Under the pieces are notes generated by a model. That model did no database searches and was not told where the DNA came from. It worked only from the letters and a program-made list of their open reading frames with translations. A stretch of DNA of 64,000 bases from Actinokineospora terrae (GTDB lineage Bacteria; Actinomycetota; Actinomycetes; Mycobacteriales; Pseudonocardiaceae). The position numbers and the translations under genes are program-made. Positions 11,806-19,705 of the stretch are shown here, in pieces. How positions within the stretch are numbered: the first letter of the stretch is position 1; the number at the start of each line of letters is the position of its first letter. The stretch covers positions 129,177-193,176 of the forward strand of contig NZ_FOGI01000003.1 of the NCBI RefSeq assembly GCF_900111175.1. The letters run 5' to 3'.

Positions 11806-12956
11806 CGTGACCTCAGTCTAGGGATGACGGAGATGATCACCGCGATCAGGACGCCGACGCCGACCACCCAGACGACCGCGGAGATGTCGTAGACGGTGAC
11901 CGCGACCGCGCCGAAGGCCAGCAGGCAGGCCCACAGGTAGATGAGCAGGACCGCGCGGCGCTGGGAGTGGCCGATCTCGAGCAGCCGGTGGTGCAGGTGC
12001 ATCTTGTCGGCGGAGAACGGGCTGACCCCGCGCCTGGTCCTGCGGATGATCGCCAGCAGCAGGTCGAGCACCGGGATGAACAGCACGGCCATCACGATCA
12101 GCAGCGGCGAGAGCAGCGCGATGGCGTCGGTGAGCCCCCAGATGCTGGGGTTCGCCCTGCCGGAGGCGGTGGTGCTGGCCGCGGCGAGCATCAGGCCGAT
12201 GAGCATCGAGCCGGAGTCGCCCATGAACAGCCGCGCGGGCTGGAAGTTGTGCGGCAGGAAGCCCAGGCAGGCCCCGGCCAGCGTCGCGGCGATCAGCGCT
12301 GGCGAGTAGTTGCCGACGTCGCCGCCGGAGACGGTGAGCAGGTGCAGCGAGAACACCGCCGTCGCGGCCGCGGCGATCATGCCCACCCCGGCAGCCAGCC
12401 CGTCGAGGCCGTCGATGAAGTTGATCGCGTTGATGAGGGTGACGGCCAGCAGGATGGCCAGCAGGCCGCCCTGGTTCTGGTCGAGGATCAGCACCGACCC
12501 GAACGCGTTCTCGTCGCCGCCCCACGGCACCCACAGCACCAGCCACTGGATGCCGTAGAGCACCAGGATGCCCGCGCAGGTGGTCTGGCCTGCCAGCTTG
12601 GTCAGCGAGTCCAGCTCGAACCGGTCGTCGAGGACGCCGATCGCCACGATGAGGCCGCCGCCGATGAGCACGGCCGTCGGGTCGAACGAGTAGTCGAACG
12701 CGCGGCGCAGCACCGGCAGCTGGTGGGCGAGCAGCATGCCGCCGCACACCCCCAGGTACATCGCGAGCCCACCCAGCCGCGGCATCGGCACCACGTGCAC
12801 GTCGCGCTGGCGGGGGTAGGCGACCGCGCCGAAGCGGATCGCGAAGAGCCGGACCAGACCGGTGAGCAGGAAGGTCAGCACCGCCGTGACCAACCCGACC
12901 AGCAGGTACTCGCGGACCGGGAGGCCCGCGGGAGCGAACTCGCCCGTGGGGATCAC
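11802..12956 (-). CDS. wecA: WecA/MraY-family polyprenyl-phosphate GlcNAc-1-phosphate transferase
   Basis: Membrane enzyme that transfers GlcNAc-1-phosphate to decaprenyl/undecaprenyl phosphate; in related actinobacteria it starts the arabinogalactan linker. The 384 residues carry about eleven hydrophobic segments and the family motifs in order: VPMPRLGG, DDRFELD, NFIDGLDG, FMGDSGS and the HLHHRLLE histidine motif. The GTG start at 12956 is inferred from the beginning of the conserved sequence. Last bases overlap the AtpI-like gene by four (ATGA). The exact polysaccharide pathway is inferred from gene order. Confidence 0.92.
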   Translation of the reverse strand: MIPTGEFAPAGLPVREYLLVGLVTAVLTFLLTGLVRLFAIRFGAVAYPRQRDVHVVPMPRLGGLAMYLGVCGGMLLAHQLPVLRRAFDYSFDPTAVLIGGGLIVAIGVLDDRFELDSLTKLAGQTTCAGILVLYGIQWLVLWVPWGGDENAFGSVLILDQNQGGLLAILLAVTLINAINFIDGLDGLAAGVGMIAAAATAVFSLHLLTVSGGDVGNYSPALIAATLAGACLGFLPHNFQPARLFMGDSGSMLIGLMLAAASTTASGRANPSIWGLTDAIALLSPLLIVMAVLFIPVLDLLLAIIRRTRRGVSPFSADKMHLHHRLLEIGHSQRRAVLLIYLWACLLAFGAVAVTVYDISAVVWVVGVGVLIAVIISVIPRLRSR

Positions 12957-13051
12957 GCGCGGGCACTCGGGTCGGACGTGGGCACGGCGGGTCGCGTCTC
13001 CTGCTGGTCGGACGGGAAATTCACAGGGGTCTAGCCGGGGAGGGACCGACC

Positions 13052-13699
13052 CTACCGCGCGGTGCGGACCTCGGTGCCCAACGCCTCGCGCACGGCGGCC
13101 ACGCTGACCGCGCCCTCGCGCAGCACCAGCGGCTCGTCCCCGGTGAGGTCGACGATCGTGGACGGAACGAGGTCACCGGAGGGACCGCCGTCGAGGTAGA
13201 TGCTGACCAGGTCGCCGAACTGCTCGACGGCCTCCTGCGCGGTCGCCGCGGGCGGCTGACCGGACTTGTTGGCGCTGGTGACGGCCATCGGCCCCACCTC
13301 GCGCAACAATTCGATGGCAACCGGGTGCAGCGGCATCCGCAGCATCACCGTCCCCCCGGTCTGCCCGAGGTTCCAGTTCAACGACGGCGCGTGCGGCAAC
13401 ACGATCGACAGATCACCCGGCCAGAACGCCTCGACCAGCGTCCGCGCGGTGTGCGGCACGGACAGCACCAGCCCGTCGATGGTCGACCACGACCCGACAA
13501 GAACCCCGACCGGCATGTCCGGCCCCCGGTTCTTCGCCGCCAACAACCCGGCCACCGCGGTCGCCGAGAACGCGTCGCACCCGATCCCGTACACGGTGTC
13601 GGTCGGCACCACGACAAGCCGCCCGGACCGCACAGCACTGGCCGCGGCCCCCAGACCATCGGCCCGCTGCCCACGATCACCACAGTCGAACACCGTCAC
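13052..13699 (-). CDS. L-threonylcarbamoyladenylate synthase (Sua5/YrdC family)
   Basis: Makes threonylcarbamoyl-AMP from Thr, bicarbonate and ATP for the t6A37 modification of ANN-decoding tRNAs. The 215 residues include VVPTDTVYGIGCDAF (about 30-44), LAAKNRG, and VTSANKSG (about 141-148), the YrdC signature. The protein is a single YrdC domain without the C-terminal Sua5 extension. It lies between prmC and the wecA-type gene as in mycobacteria, although separated here from prmC by a long insertion of intergenic DNA and two other genes. Confidence 0.95.
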   Translation of the reverse strand: MTVFDCGDRGQRADGLGAAASAVRSGRLVVVPTDTVYGIGCDAFSATAVAGLLAAKNRGPDMPVGVLVGSWSTIDGLVLSVPHTARTLVEAFWPGDLSIVLPHAPSLNWNLGQTGGTVMLRMPLHPVAIELLREVGPMAVTSANKSGQPPAATAQEAVEQFGDLVSIYLDGGPSGDLVPSTIVDLTGDEPLVLREGAVSVAAVREALGTEVRTAR

Positions 13700-13841
13700 C
13701 CAGCCAGCCTATCCCTGCCCACCCCCGCCGCCACAAGCAGATCCACTCCCCTCCTGTCCACGCGGAGGCGACGTCGTGGGCGCCGGCGGGTTGGCGCTGG
13801 ATGGGTTGGGCGGAGCTGGCCGTTCGGGTTGGCGTTCGGGG

Positions 13842-13869
13842 TTGTCCACATGGTCGCCGGCTGTCCACA
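13842..13869 (+). other. DnaA-box-like sites
   Basis: TTGTCCACA at 13842-13850 equals the form of DnaA box preferred in high-GC actinobacteria, and CTGTCCACA at 13861-13869 matches eight of nine positions. A third copy, inverted, lies at 14570-14578. No origin features (dnaA/dnaN genes, AT-rich unwinding element) are nearby, so any function would be DnaA titration or regulation. Confidence 0.4.
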
Positions 13870-14070
13870 GGGCACGCTCGGAGCTATTGACAGAGCTCGC
13901 AAAGCGATAGATTCAGAGATGGGCCCCCCGACCCCGGGAGGGCGGGCCCCCGGAGCGGAGTTGATCTTGATCGACCCGAGCCAAGAAACAGCGCCGCCGA
14001 GTCGGCAGCGGGCCAGCAGATCGCGGTATCACCCAGCCCAGGCGGGATGGCCAGTCAGTTTGTCCTAACA

Positions 14071-14245
14071 CGCCCCCGTAGTCGTTGACCCTCACGCGCC
14101 CCTCTCGGGCGTCGGCCCCAAACAACGTTGACCCCCACCCGGCCCTCACAGACGTTGGCCAACCACACGCCCCTGAACAACGTTGGCCGACAAGCGCCCC
14201 CGAACAACGTTGGCCCTAGAACGCTCCTCGGAGTCGCTGGTGCCA
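14071..14245. repeat. Degenerate ~27-bp tandem repeat
   Basis: About six imperfect copies of a unit built around AACAACGTTGGCC followed by a C-rich spacer (CGCCCC). The clearest copies begin at about 14175 and 14202. On the minus strand the period equals nine codons and reads as ANVVxGRxx repeats, but no start, ribosome site or domain supports a protein. Confidence 0.7.
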
Positions 14246-14250
14246 ACCCG

Positions 14251-14395
14251 GCTCGATGGGGCGGACTTGTTTTGTGTGGGGGAGAACTGCCCGTAGCGTC
14301 GTTCGCGGACAGGGCCATGCTTTTCGGCCCCTGCTTTGCGGTCCTGCCACGGGTGGTTCAGGGGCCCCACACAAAACAAGTTCGCCCCATCGAGC
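14251..14395. repeat. 32-bp inverted repeat enclosing 81 bp
   Basis: Arms 14251-14282 and 14364-14395 match at 30 of 32 positions; the arm begins GCTCGATGGGGCGGACTTG. The structure could be a palindromic dispersed repeat or a MITE-like unit. No transposase is inside. Confidence 0.75.
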
Positions 14396-14569
14396 ACAGC
14401 TCGAAACTCGCGCCCAGGCCAATGCCGAAGGCGAGGCGTTGAACGTCGATGCCGCAGGCGAGAACGAGAGCCGAACACCCCTCAGCTCAAGATCAAACCC
14501 GCCACAGCAGCCCCCGATATACAGCCTACCGAGCAGCACCGACAAACCGGCCAGAGCGAGCAGCACCCC

Positions 14570-14578
14570 TGTGGACAA
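14570..14578 (-). other. DnaA-box-like site
   Basis: TGTGGACAA on the plus strand is a perfect inverted TTGTCCACA. It is the third such site in the same intergenic region. Confidence 0.35.
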
Positions 14579-14601
14579 CCACCCACAGCGCACCCGCCCC
14601 C

Positions 14602-15426
14602 TCAAGCCCCCCGCCGAACAATCCGATCAGCCAGATCCATCGCCCGTTCCTGCCACACCTGTCGACGGAACCGCACCACGATCAAATACAGCAGCCCGCT
14701 CCCCGCCACGATCCCCGCCGCCACCAGCAACGCACTTCCGGTGATTCCACCAACGGCGACCAATGTCAGCCCCAATGACACCGCCAACACCGCGAGACTC
14801 ACCGCGATGCCCTCAGGACGCCACTGCCAGCGGCGGCCGGAGCGGACCTCCGCGAGGAGGCGTTCGGCGCCGCGGCGGAGTTCGTGGTCTTCGACGTCGA
14901 GGGCTAGGACTCGGGTGGCGGCTTGTTCGCACAGGCGGAGTTGGTGCTCGTTGGCGATGACGAGGACCTCGTCCTCTGTGGCCGCTCGGGCTTGGTCGCC
15001 GAGTGAGGTCCAGGTGCTGGCGAGGTAGTAGCGCAGTACCGGGTCGGTGGTCTCGCCGAACCGGCGTTCCAGATCGTGGACGGCAGTTTCGGCGTCACCG
15101 GCCGCGACCATCACCTGCGACACGGCCAGGGCGACGAGCACGTTGTCCGGGTCCAGGTCCGCCGCGGCGCGGTAGTGCGCCGCGGCGGTGCGCCAGTGGC
15201 CCCGGGCGAGTTGGACGTCGCCGATTCCCACCTGGTCCAGCGGATCCGTGCGCAGCGCGGCCGCTTGCTCGAACCCGGCCGCGGCCGCGTCGAGGTGCCC
15301 GGCGAGCAGTTCGGCGCGGGCCGCCGCGGCGAACTGCCGGGCGGCGACCGGACCGGAGTCGGCGCCGTGGTCGCTGTCGGTCACCAGCCGCCACTTGGCG
15401 GTGACGTCCTGCCATGTTCGAAGCAT
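14602..15426 (-). CDS. TPR protein with C-terminal membrane anchor
   Basis: 274 residues. Residues ~30-150 form tetratricopeptide-like helical repeats (AELLAGHLDAAAAGFEQAAALR; WRTAAAHYRAAADLDPDN), which mediate protein contacts. Two transmembrane helices at about 206-223 and 230-249 leave a short basic cytoplasmic tail. No enzymatic motif is visible and the family is not recognised. The ATG at 15426 overlaps the divergent gene's ATG at 15414 and lacks a Shine-Dalgarno sequence; a GTG at 15381 would remove the overlap and is an equally good start. Confidence 0.75.
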   Translation of the reverse strand: MLRTWQDVTAKWRLVTDSDHGADSGPVAARQFAAAARAELLAGHLDAAAAGFEQAAALRTDPLDQVGIGDVQLARGHWRTAAAHYRAAADLDPDNVLVALAVSQVMVAAGDAETAVHDLERRFGETTDPVLRYYLASTWTSLGDQARAATEDEVLVIANEHQLRLCEQAATRVLALDVEDHELRRGAERLLAEVRSGRRWQWRPEGIAVSLAVLAVSLGLTLVAVGGITGSALLVAAGIVAGSGLLYLIVVRFRRQVWQERAMDLADRIVRRGA

Positions 15427-16175
15427 TGGATCACCCAGGAGCGCACGCTACCCTCAGTACGCCATACCGGGGATCTGACCCACCGGACGCCAGGGGAGCC
15501 ACCACGACCAGTTACCGCCGACGGGGACATCGAGCGGGCAGGGGATACCAGCTCAGCTCGCGATGGCTGGCGTCCTCACTCGTGGTGGCCTACGCCGCGG
15601 TGAGCGCGGCGGTCGGTACGGTGCTGCTCGTCGCCCCCAAGGAACCCCAGGTCCAGGCCTACCCGGTGTACATCTACACCGAGGGCCCCACCCCGCCGTC
15701 GACCACGACCACGGGCCCGTCCCCGGTCGCGATGCCGGTCCCCGAGGGCTACCAGCGCGTCGCGGGCCCCGGCGGCCTGATCACCACCATCCCGCTCGGC
15801 TGGACCATCACCCGCTCCACCGGCCCCGGCGCCATGCAGGCCACCGACCCCGCCGACCCGACCCGCTACGTCCGCTACGGCGGCTCGGCGGCCCCGGCGA
15901 CGGACCTGGTGGCCACGCACGTGGACTACGAACAGCGCTTCGCCGAGGCCCACCGCGGCTTCCAGCGCTTCAGCCTGGGCACCACCACCTACCACGACGT
16001 GCCCGCCGTGGACTGGGAGTTCGAACACGACTCGGCCGCGGGCAGGCGCCGAGCCCACTCGATGTACTGGCGGATCGCCGGGACCGAGTACTTCCTCTAC
16101 GCCAGTTCCACGACCAACCGCTGGTCGGACACCAAGTCGATCTTCAACACCATGGTCGACAACAGCACCCCCTGA
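15414..16175 (+). CDS. Membrane-anchored secreted protein
   Basis: Up to 253 residues. A transmembrane segment at about 51-72 (LASSLVVAYAAVSAAVGTVLL) is followed by a Pro/Thr-rich linker (PTPPSTTTTGPSP) and a globular extracellular domain starting VPEGYQRVAGPGGLITTIPLGW. That last pattern resembles the C-terminal sensor-like domains found outside actinobacterial Ser/Thr kinases, but no kinase is present. The function is unknown. The ATG at 15414 overlaps the divergent TPR gene by 13 bases and has no ribosome site, so the true start may be a downstream non-ATG codon. Confidence 0.7.
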   Translation: MFEALDHPGAHATLSTPYRGSDPPDARGATTTSYRRRGHRAGRGYQLSSRWLASSLVVAYAAVSAAVGTVLLVAPKEPQVQAYPVYIYTEGPTPPSTTTTGPSPVAMPVPEGYQRVAGPGGLITTIPLGWTITRSTGPGAMQATDPADPTRYVRYGGSAAPATDLVATHVDYEQRFAEAHRGFQRFSLGTTTYHDVPAVDWEFEHDSAAGRRRAHSMYWRIAGTEYFLYASSTTNRWSDTKSIFNTMVDNSTP

Positions 16176-16816
16176 GCCGCTGACCAGATTCACGCCTTAG
16201 TGGACTCCGCTGCACCACGGGTGACCGTAGACGGTACGAATCCCGCTTCCGGGGGACCCACTCCCCCTTCGCCGCGTGGACAGGACCCACTCCCCCCGCC
16301 CCGCCACATCACCCCAGCCGCCCGGGCACCCGCCCAGACCGGCCGAAGCGCGCCACAGCACGGCCGCACACACGCCGACCGACCGCGATTCCGCCCACCC
16401 CGCGCCTGTCGCCCAGCGTGCGACACAGGGCCGTTTCCTTTGGCTTGGGCGGTCGCGGCAAGGCGCACCCAGATCGCCCCTTCGCCTCCAAACTCACACC
16501 CCAAGCCACGCGCGATGCCCCCGAAAAGCCCCCAGCGCCCCCACACCGCACAAACCCTCTAAACCCCACTAGCCCTCTAACCCCGCAGTCCCCAGAATCC
16601 CCTCTACCGCGCAAGCCCCCAAACCCCTCCGACCCCACACAAGCCGCCCCGCGCGCACGCGGTCCCGACCCCGCCCAGCCCCCACCCACACCGGGGGGCG
16701 TCCCAGTGCCAGTCTATCGGCACCCCCCGACAAACGATCTTGAAACAGCTCGTCGAAGATCCACATGTGGATAACTTCTGTCGCTGAACCGGGTGAAAGT
16801 TCGGGCCGAGCGGGAG
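16176..16816. other. 641-bp low-complexity intergenic region
   Basis: Strongly strand-biased, C- and A-rich DNA with short direct repeats such as CCCTCTAA-CCCC at about 16555-16590. Open frames on both strands are Pro/Arg- or Gly/Arg-rich with no domain, ribosome site or conserved start, so none is called. The right end contains a DnaA-box palindrome. Confidence 0.65.
16759..16774. other. Palindromic DnaA-box-like site
   Basis: ATCCACATGTGGAT at 16759-16772 is a perfect 14-bp palindrome; extended by AA on the right it contains TGTGGATAA, an exact inverted copy of the classical box TTATCCACA. Two boxes thus overlap head to head just after the prmC stop. Confidence 0.45.
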
Positions 16817-17683
16817 TCAGCTGACGACCCGGACGGCGGTGGCGAAACGGGGGCGGCCTGCCAGGTCGGCGTGAGCCTCCACATCGGACAGCACTCGGCG
16901 GGCCCGCAGCAGGCCGGGTACCGACTCCCCCTGCGAGTCGTCGTGTTCGATGGCCACGGAGCCGCCCGGCTTCAGCAGGCGGGCGGAAAGCGACACCACC
17001 GACCGGATCACCGTCAGGCCGTCCGCCCCCGAGAACACCGCGCGCGCCGGGTCGAACCCGGACACCTCAGGCGGTACCTCGGTTCCCTCCGGCACGTAAG
17101 GCGGGTTGCACAGCACCAGGTCCACCTGTCCGTCCATCTCGGACAGCAGCCCAGCATCGGTCACATCCCCGTGGTGCAGCAGAACCGGCCTATCCCCCGC
17201 CCCCACCCGAGCGTCAGCATTGCGCCGAGCCCAAGCGAGCGCCGAGGAATCCAGCTCCACCGCGTGCACGACAGCATCCGGTCGCGCGGCCGCAACAGCC
17301 AAAGCCAGCACGCCCGAGCCCGTGCACAAGTCGACCACCACCGGTGAGTCCACATCGGACAGAGCTGCGAGTCCCCACTCCAGCAGCAGTTCCGTCTCCG
17401 GCCGGGGCACGAACACGCCCGGCCCCACCGAGACCTCGACCGAGCCCATCGCCACCGAACCGGTCAGGTGCTGCAACGGTTCGCGGGAAGCACGACGGCG
17501 GACCAGGCCTGCGAGTTCCTCCACCTCGGCGGAGGAGACGAGAGGGGTCATCACGAGTTGACCGCGGGGGATGGACAGCACGTGGGCCGCCAACAGTTCC
17601 GCGTCGTTGCGCGGGGAGTCCACCCCGGCCGCGGTGAGGATGCGTTCCGCGTCGCGGATGGCCAGGCGCAGGGGGTGGCGCAC
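16817..17683 (-). CDS. prmC: Peptide chain release factor N5-glutamine methyltransferase
   Basis: Methylates the Gln of the GGQ motif in release factors with S-adenosylmethionine. The 288-residue protein has an N-terminal helical domain (PRNDAELLAAHVL), the SAM-binding VVDLCTGSGVLALAVA loop and the catalytic NPPY motif (CNPPYVPEGTEVP). It lies four bases after prfA, whose product is its substrate, so the two are one operon. Confidence 0.97.
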   Translation of the reverse strand: MRHPLRLAIRDAERILTAAGVDSPRNDAELLAAHVLSIPRGQLVMTPLVSSAEVEELAGLVRRRASREPLQHLTGSVAMGSVEVSVGPGVFVPRPETELLLEWGLAALSDVDSPVVVDLCTGSGVLALAVAAARPDAVVHAVELDSSALAWARRNADARVGAGDRPVLLHHGDVTDAGLLSEMDGQVDLVLCNPPYVPEGTEVPPEVSGFDPARAVFSGADGLTVIRSVVSLSARLLKPGGSVAIEHDDSQGESVPGLLRARRVLSDVEAHADLAGRPRFATAVRVVS

Positions 17684-17687
17684 CGGG

Positions 17688-18764
17688 TCAGCCCGCCGAG
17701 TTGGCTAGGCGTTCGGCGCGGTCCGCCTCGGCGAGGGCGTCGAGGACGCCGTCGAGTTCGCCGTCGAGGACGGCCTCGAGGTTGTGCGCCTTGTAGCCGA
17801 CGCGGTGGTCGGAGATGCGGTTCTCCGGGAAGTTGTAGGTGCGGACCCGCTCGGAGCGGTCCACGGTGCGGATCTGGCTGCGGCGCGCGTCGGAGGCCTG
17901 CCTGGCCGCCTCCTCCTCGGCCGCGGCGAGCAGCCTGGCGCGCAGGACCATCATCGCGCGGGCCTTGTTCTGCAGCTGGGAGCGCTCGTTCTGGCAGGAC
18001 ACCACGATGCCGGTCGGCAGGTGCGTGATGCGCACGGCCGAGTCGGTCGTGTTGACGCTCTGGCCGCCCTTGCCCGACGAGCGGTACACGTCGATGCGCA
18101 GGTCCTTGTCCGGGATCTCGCCGATGTCCTCGGAGTCCTCGACCTCGGGGACCACCAGCACGCCCGCGGCCGAGGTGTGGATGCGGCCCTGCGACTCGGT
18201 CACCGGCACGCGCTGCACCCGGTGCACGCCGCCCTCGAACTTCAGCCTGGCCCAGACGCCCTCGGGGTCGCTGCCCCTGCTCTTGATGGCGACCGTGACG
18301 TCCTTGTAGCCGCCGAGGTCGGACTCGGTGCCGTCGAGGACCTCGGCCTTCCAGCCGTGCCGCTCGGCGTAGCGCAGGTACATCCGCAGCAGGTCACCGG
18401 CGAACAGCGCGGACTCCTCGCCGCCCTCACCGGACTTGACCTCCAGCAGCACGTCGGCGCCGTCGTGCGGGTCGCGCGGCAGCAGCAGCTCGGTGAGCTT
18501 GGTCTCCAGCGCCGGGATGCGCGCGGCGAGCTCCTCGGCCTCGGCGGCGAACGCGGCGTCCTCACCGGCCAGCTCGCGGGCGGCCTCCAGGTCGCTGCGG
18601 GTGGCCTCCAGCTCGCGGTAGGCCTTGATCACCGGCGACAGCTCGGCGTAGCGGCGGCCCAGCTTGCGCGCGCGGTCCTGGTCGGCGTGCACCGACGGGT
18701 CGGCCAGCTCGGACTCCAGCTCGGCGTGCTCGGCCCGCAGCTGGCTCAGTGTTCCGGCGTCCAC
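17688..18764 (-). CDS. prfA: Peptide chain release factor 1
   Basis: Recognises UAA and UAG in the ribosomal A site and triggers peptide release. The frame is open to 18815, but the GTG at 18764 has GGAGGGGAG five bases upstream and starts the conserved N-terminus ([17 protein letters not shown]), giving 358 residues. The catalytic GGQ lies in [16 protein letters not shown], and the codon-recognition region includes [12 protein letters not shown]. Upstream of prmC. Confidence 0.97.
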   Translation of the reverse strand: MDAGTLSQLRAEHAELESELADPSVHADQDRARKLGRRYAELSPVIKAYRELEATRSDLEAARELAGEDAAFAAEAEELAARIPALETKLTELLLPRDPHDGADVLLEVKSGEGGEESALFAGDLLRMYLRYAERHGWKAEVLDGTESDLGGYKDVTVAIKSRGSDPEGVWARLKFEGGVHRVQRVPVTESQGRIHTSAAGVLVVPEVEDSEDIGEIPDKDLRIDVYRSSGKGGQSVNTTDSAVRITHLPTGIVVSCQNERSQLQNKARAMMVLRARLLAAAEEEAARQASDARRSQIRTVDRSERVRTYNFPENRISDHRVGYKAHNLEAVLDGELDGVLDALAEADRAERLANSAG

Positions 18765-18805
18765 GCCGACTCCCCTCCGTAGTGCGACGACCCCCGCCAT
18801 GCGAA

Positions 18806-18836
18806 CGGCGCCCACCCGAGTCCCGGGCGGGCGCCG
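18806..18836. terminator. Hairpin between rpmE and prfA
   Basis: A 12-13-bp stem with one mismatch (arms about 18806-18818 and 18824-18836, core GGCGCCC/GGGCGCC) and a five-base loop, placed just after the rpmE stop on the minus strand. No T-run follows. Confidence 0.55.
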
Positions 18837-18845
18837 TGAGCGTGG

Positions 18846-19067
18846 CTACTTGGCGGTCTTGTCCCGCTTGCCGTAGCGGGCCTCGAACCGGGCGACGCGG
18901 CCGCCGGTGTCGAGGATCTTCTGCTTGCCCGTGTAGAACGGGTGGCAGGCGGAGCAGACCTCGACGAAGATGCTGCCGGAGGTCTTGGTGCTGCGGGTGC
19001 TGAAGGTGTTGCCGCAGCCGCAGGTCACCGAGGTCGTGACGTACTCGGGGTGGATGCCGTTCTTCAC
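18846..19067 (-). CDS. rpmE: 50S ribosomal protein L31, zinc-binding form
   Basis: 73 residues. Cysteines 16, 18, 38 and 41 (TCGCGN and VCSACH) form the zinc ribbon, so this is the zinc-containing (C+) paralogue rather than the zinc-free one normally induced by zinc starvation. [18 protein letters not shown] is the family signature. It sits between rho and prfA as in mycobacteria. Confidence 0.97.
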   Translation of the reverse strand: MKNGIHPEYVTTSVTCGCGNTFSTRSTKTSGSIFVEVCSACHPFYTGKQKILDTGGRVARFEARYGKRDKTAK

Positions 19068-19303
19068 GGTGGTCGCCTCTCTCGTGTGGCCGCCGGGTCC
19101 CCGCTGACCAGCTGTTACTGGCGGGGTGAACCGGAGCCGGACTCGACCTGACAGTCTGCCAGACGTGCTGGCGAACGGTGCAACGCGGCCCCCGGTCGGG
19201 GTATTCCACCGCTCGTCGGACCCAGGCGGCCTCCCGCCGCAGCGCCGGGTCCACTCGTCGATGACGCCCCGGGGAAGCGCCGGATCGGACGGAGAATCGA
19301 CGG

Positions 19304-19696
19304 GTGCGCCCTGCCCTGGGCAGACCGCTGACGCCGGTGGCGTGGCTGGCGGTGCCCGTGCTGTTCACCTTGTCCGTGCTCGGCCTCACCGCGCTCGGCG
19401 GGTTGCTGCTGGGCGCGTCCTGGCCGGTGACGCTGTCGAGCGGACTGCTCGGCGCGGCCGCGGCGGTGACCGTCGCACTGGGACCGTCGGTGACGTGGTG
19501 GTCGTCGGCGCAGCGGGCCGCGCTGGCGCTGCCCTACCCGGTCGCGGTGTTCGGCGCCGGGCTCGCGCTGCACGGCGTCGCGGTGCCCAACGGGCTGGCG
19601 ATGTGCCTGGGCATCCCGGCCGCGGTGGCGCTGGTGGCGGCCGCGACGACCGAGTCCCCGCGCGCCAGTGGCCCGCGGGGACTCGGAGGTGGCTGA
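19304..19696 (+). CDS. Small multi-helix membrane protein
   Basis: 130 residues starting at GTG 19304. Four hydrophobic segments (about 11-35, 40-60, 70-92, 98-113) joined by short loops occupy nearly the whole protein. Family not recognised. It is convergent with rho, with nine bases between the two stops, and is on the opposite strand from all neighbours. Coding status is supported by the periodic hydrophobic segments and the clean fit between neighbours. Confidence 0.6.
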   Translation: MRPALGRPLTPVAWLAVPVLFTLSVLGLTALGGLLLGASWPVTLSSGLLGAAAAVTVALGPSVTWWSSAQRAALALPYPVAVFGAGLALHGVAVPNGLAMCLGIPAAVALVAAATTESPRASGPRGLGGG

Positions 19697-19705
19697 GGAC
19701 GACGG

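Larger units (their letters stand above)
13700..14601. other. 902-bp intergenic region without a credible gene
   Basis: Open frames here show no family resemblance and mirror the repeat structure. The region holds an isolated promoter-like pair (TTGACA at about 13887 and TAGATT 15 bases further), two DnaA-box-like sequences, a ~27-bp degenerate tandem repeat and a long inverted repeat, each listed separately. Confidence 0.7.

Noticed and set aside
13913..14605. Several minus-strand open frames with ANVVxGR-type repeats
   Set aside because: They follow the 27-bp DNA repeat and the inverted repeat; no start signals or homology-like features.
16190..16689. Overlapping open frames of 96-126 codons on both strands
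   Set aside because: Pro/Arg- or Gly/Arg-rich translations, no ribosome site, no domain; explained by strand-biased low-complexity DNA.
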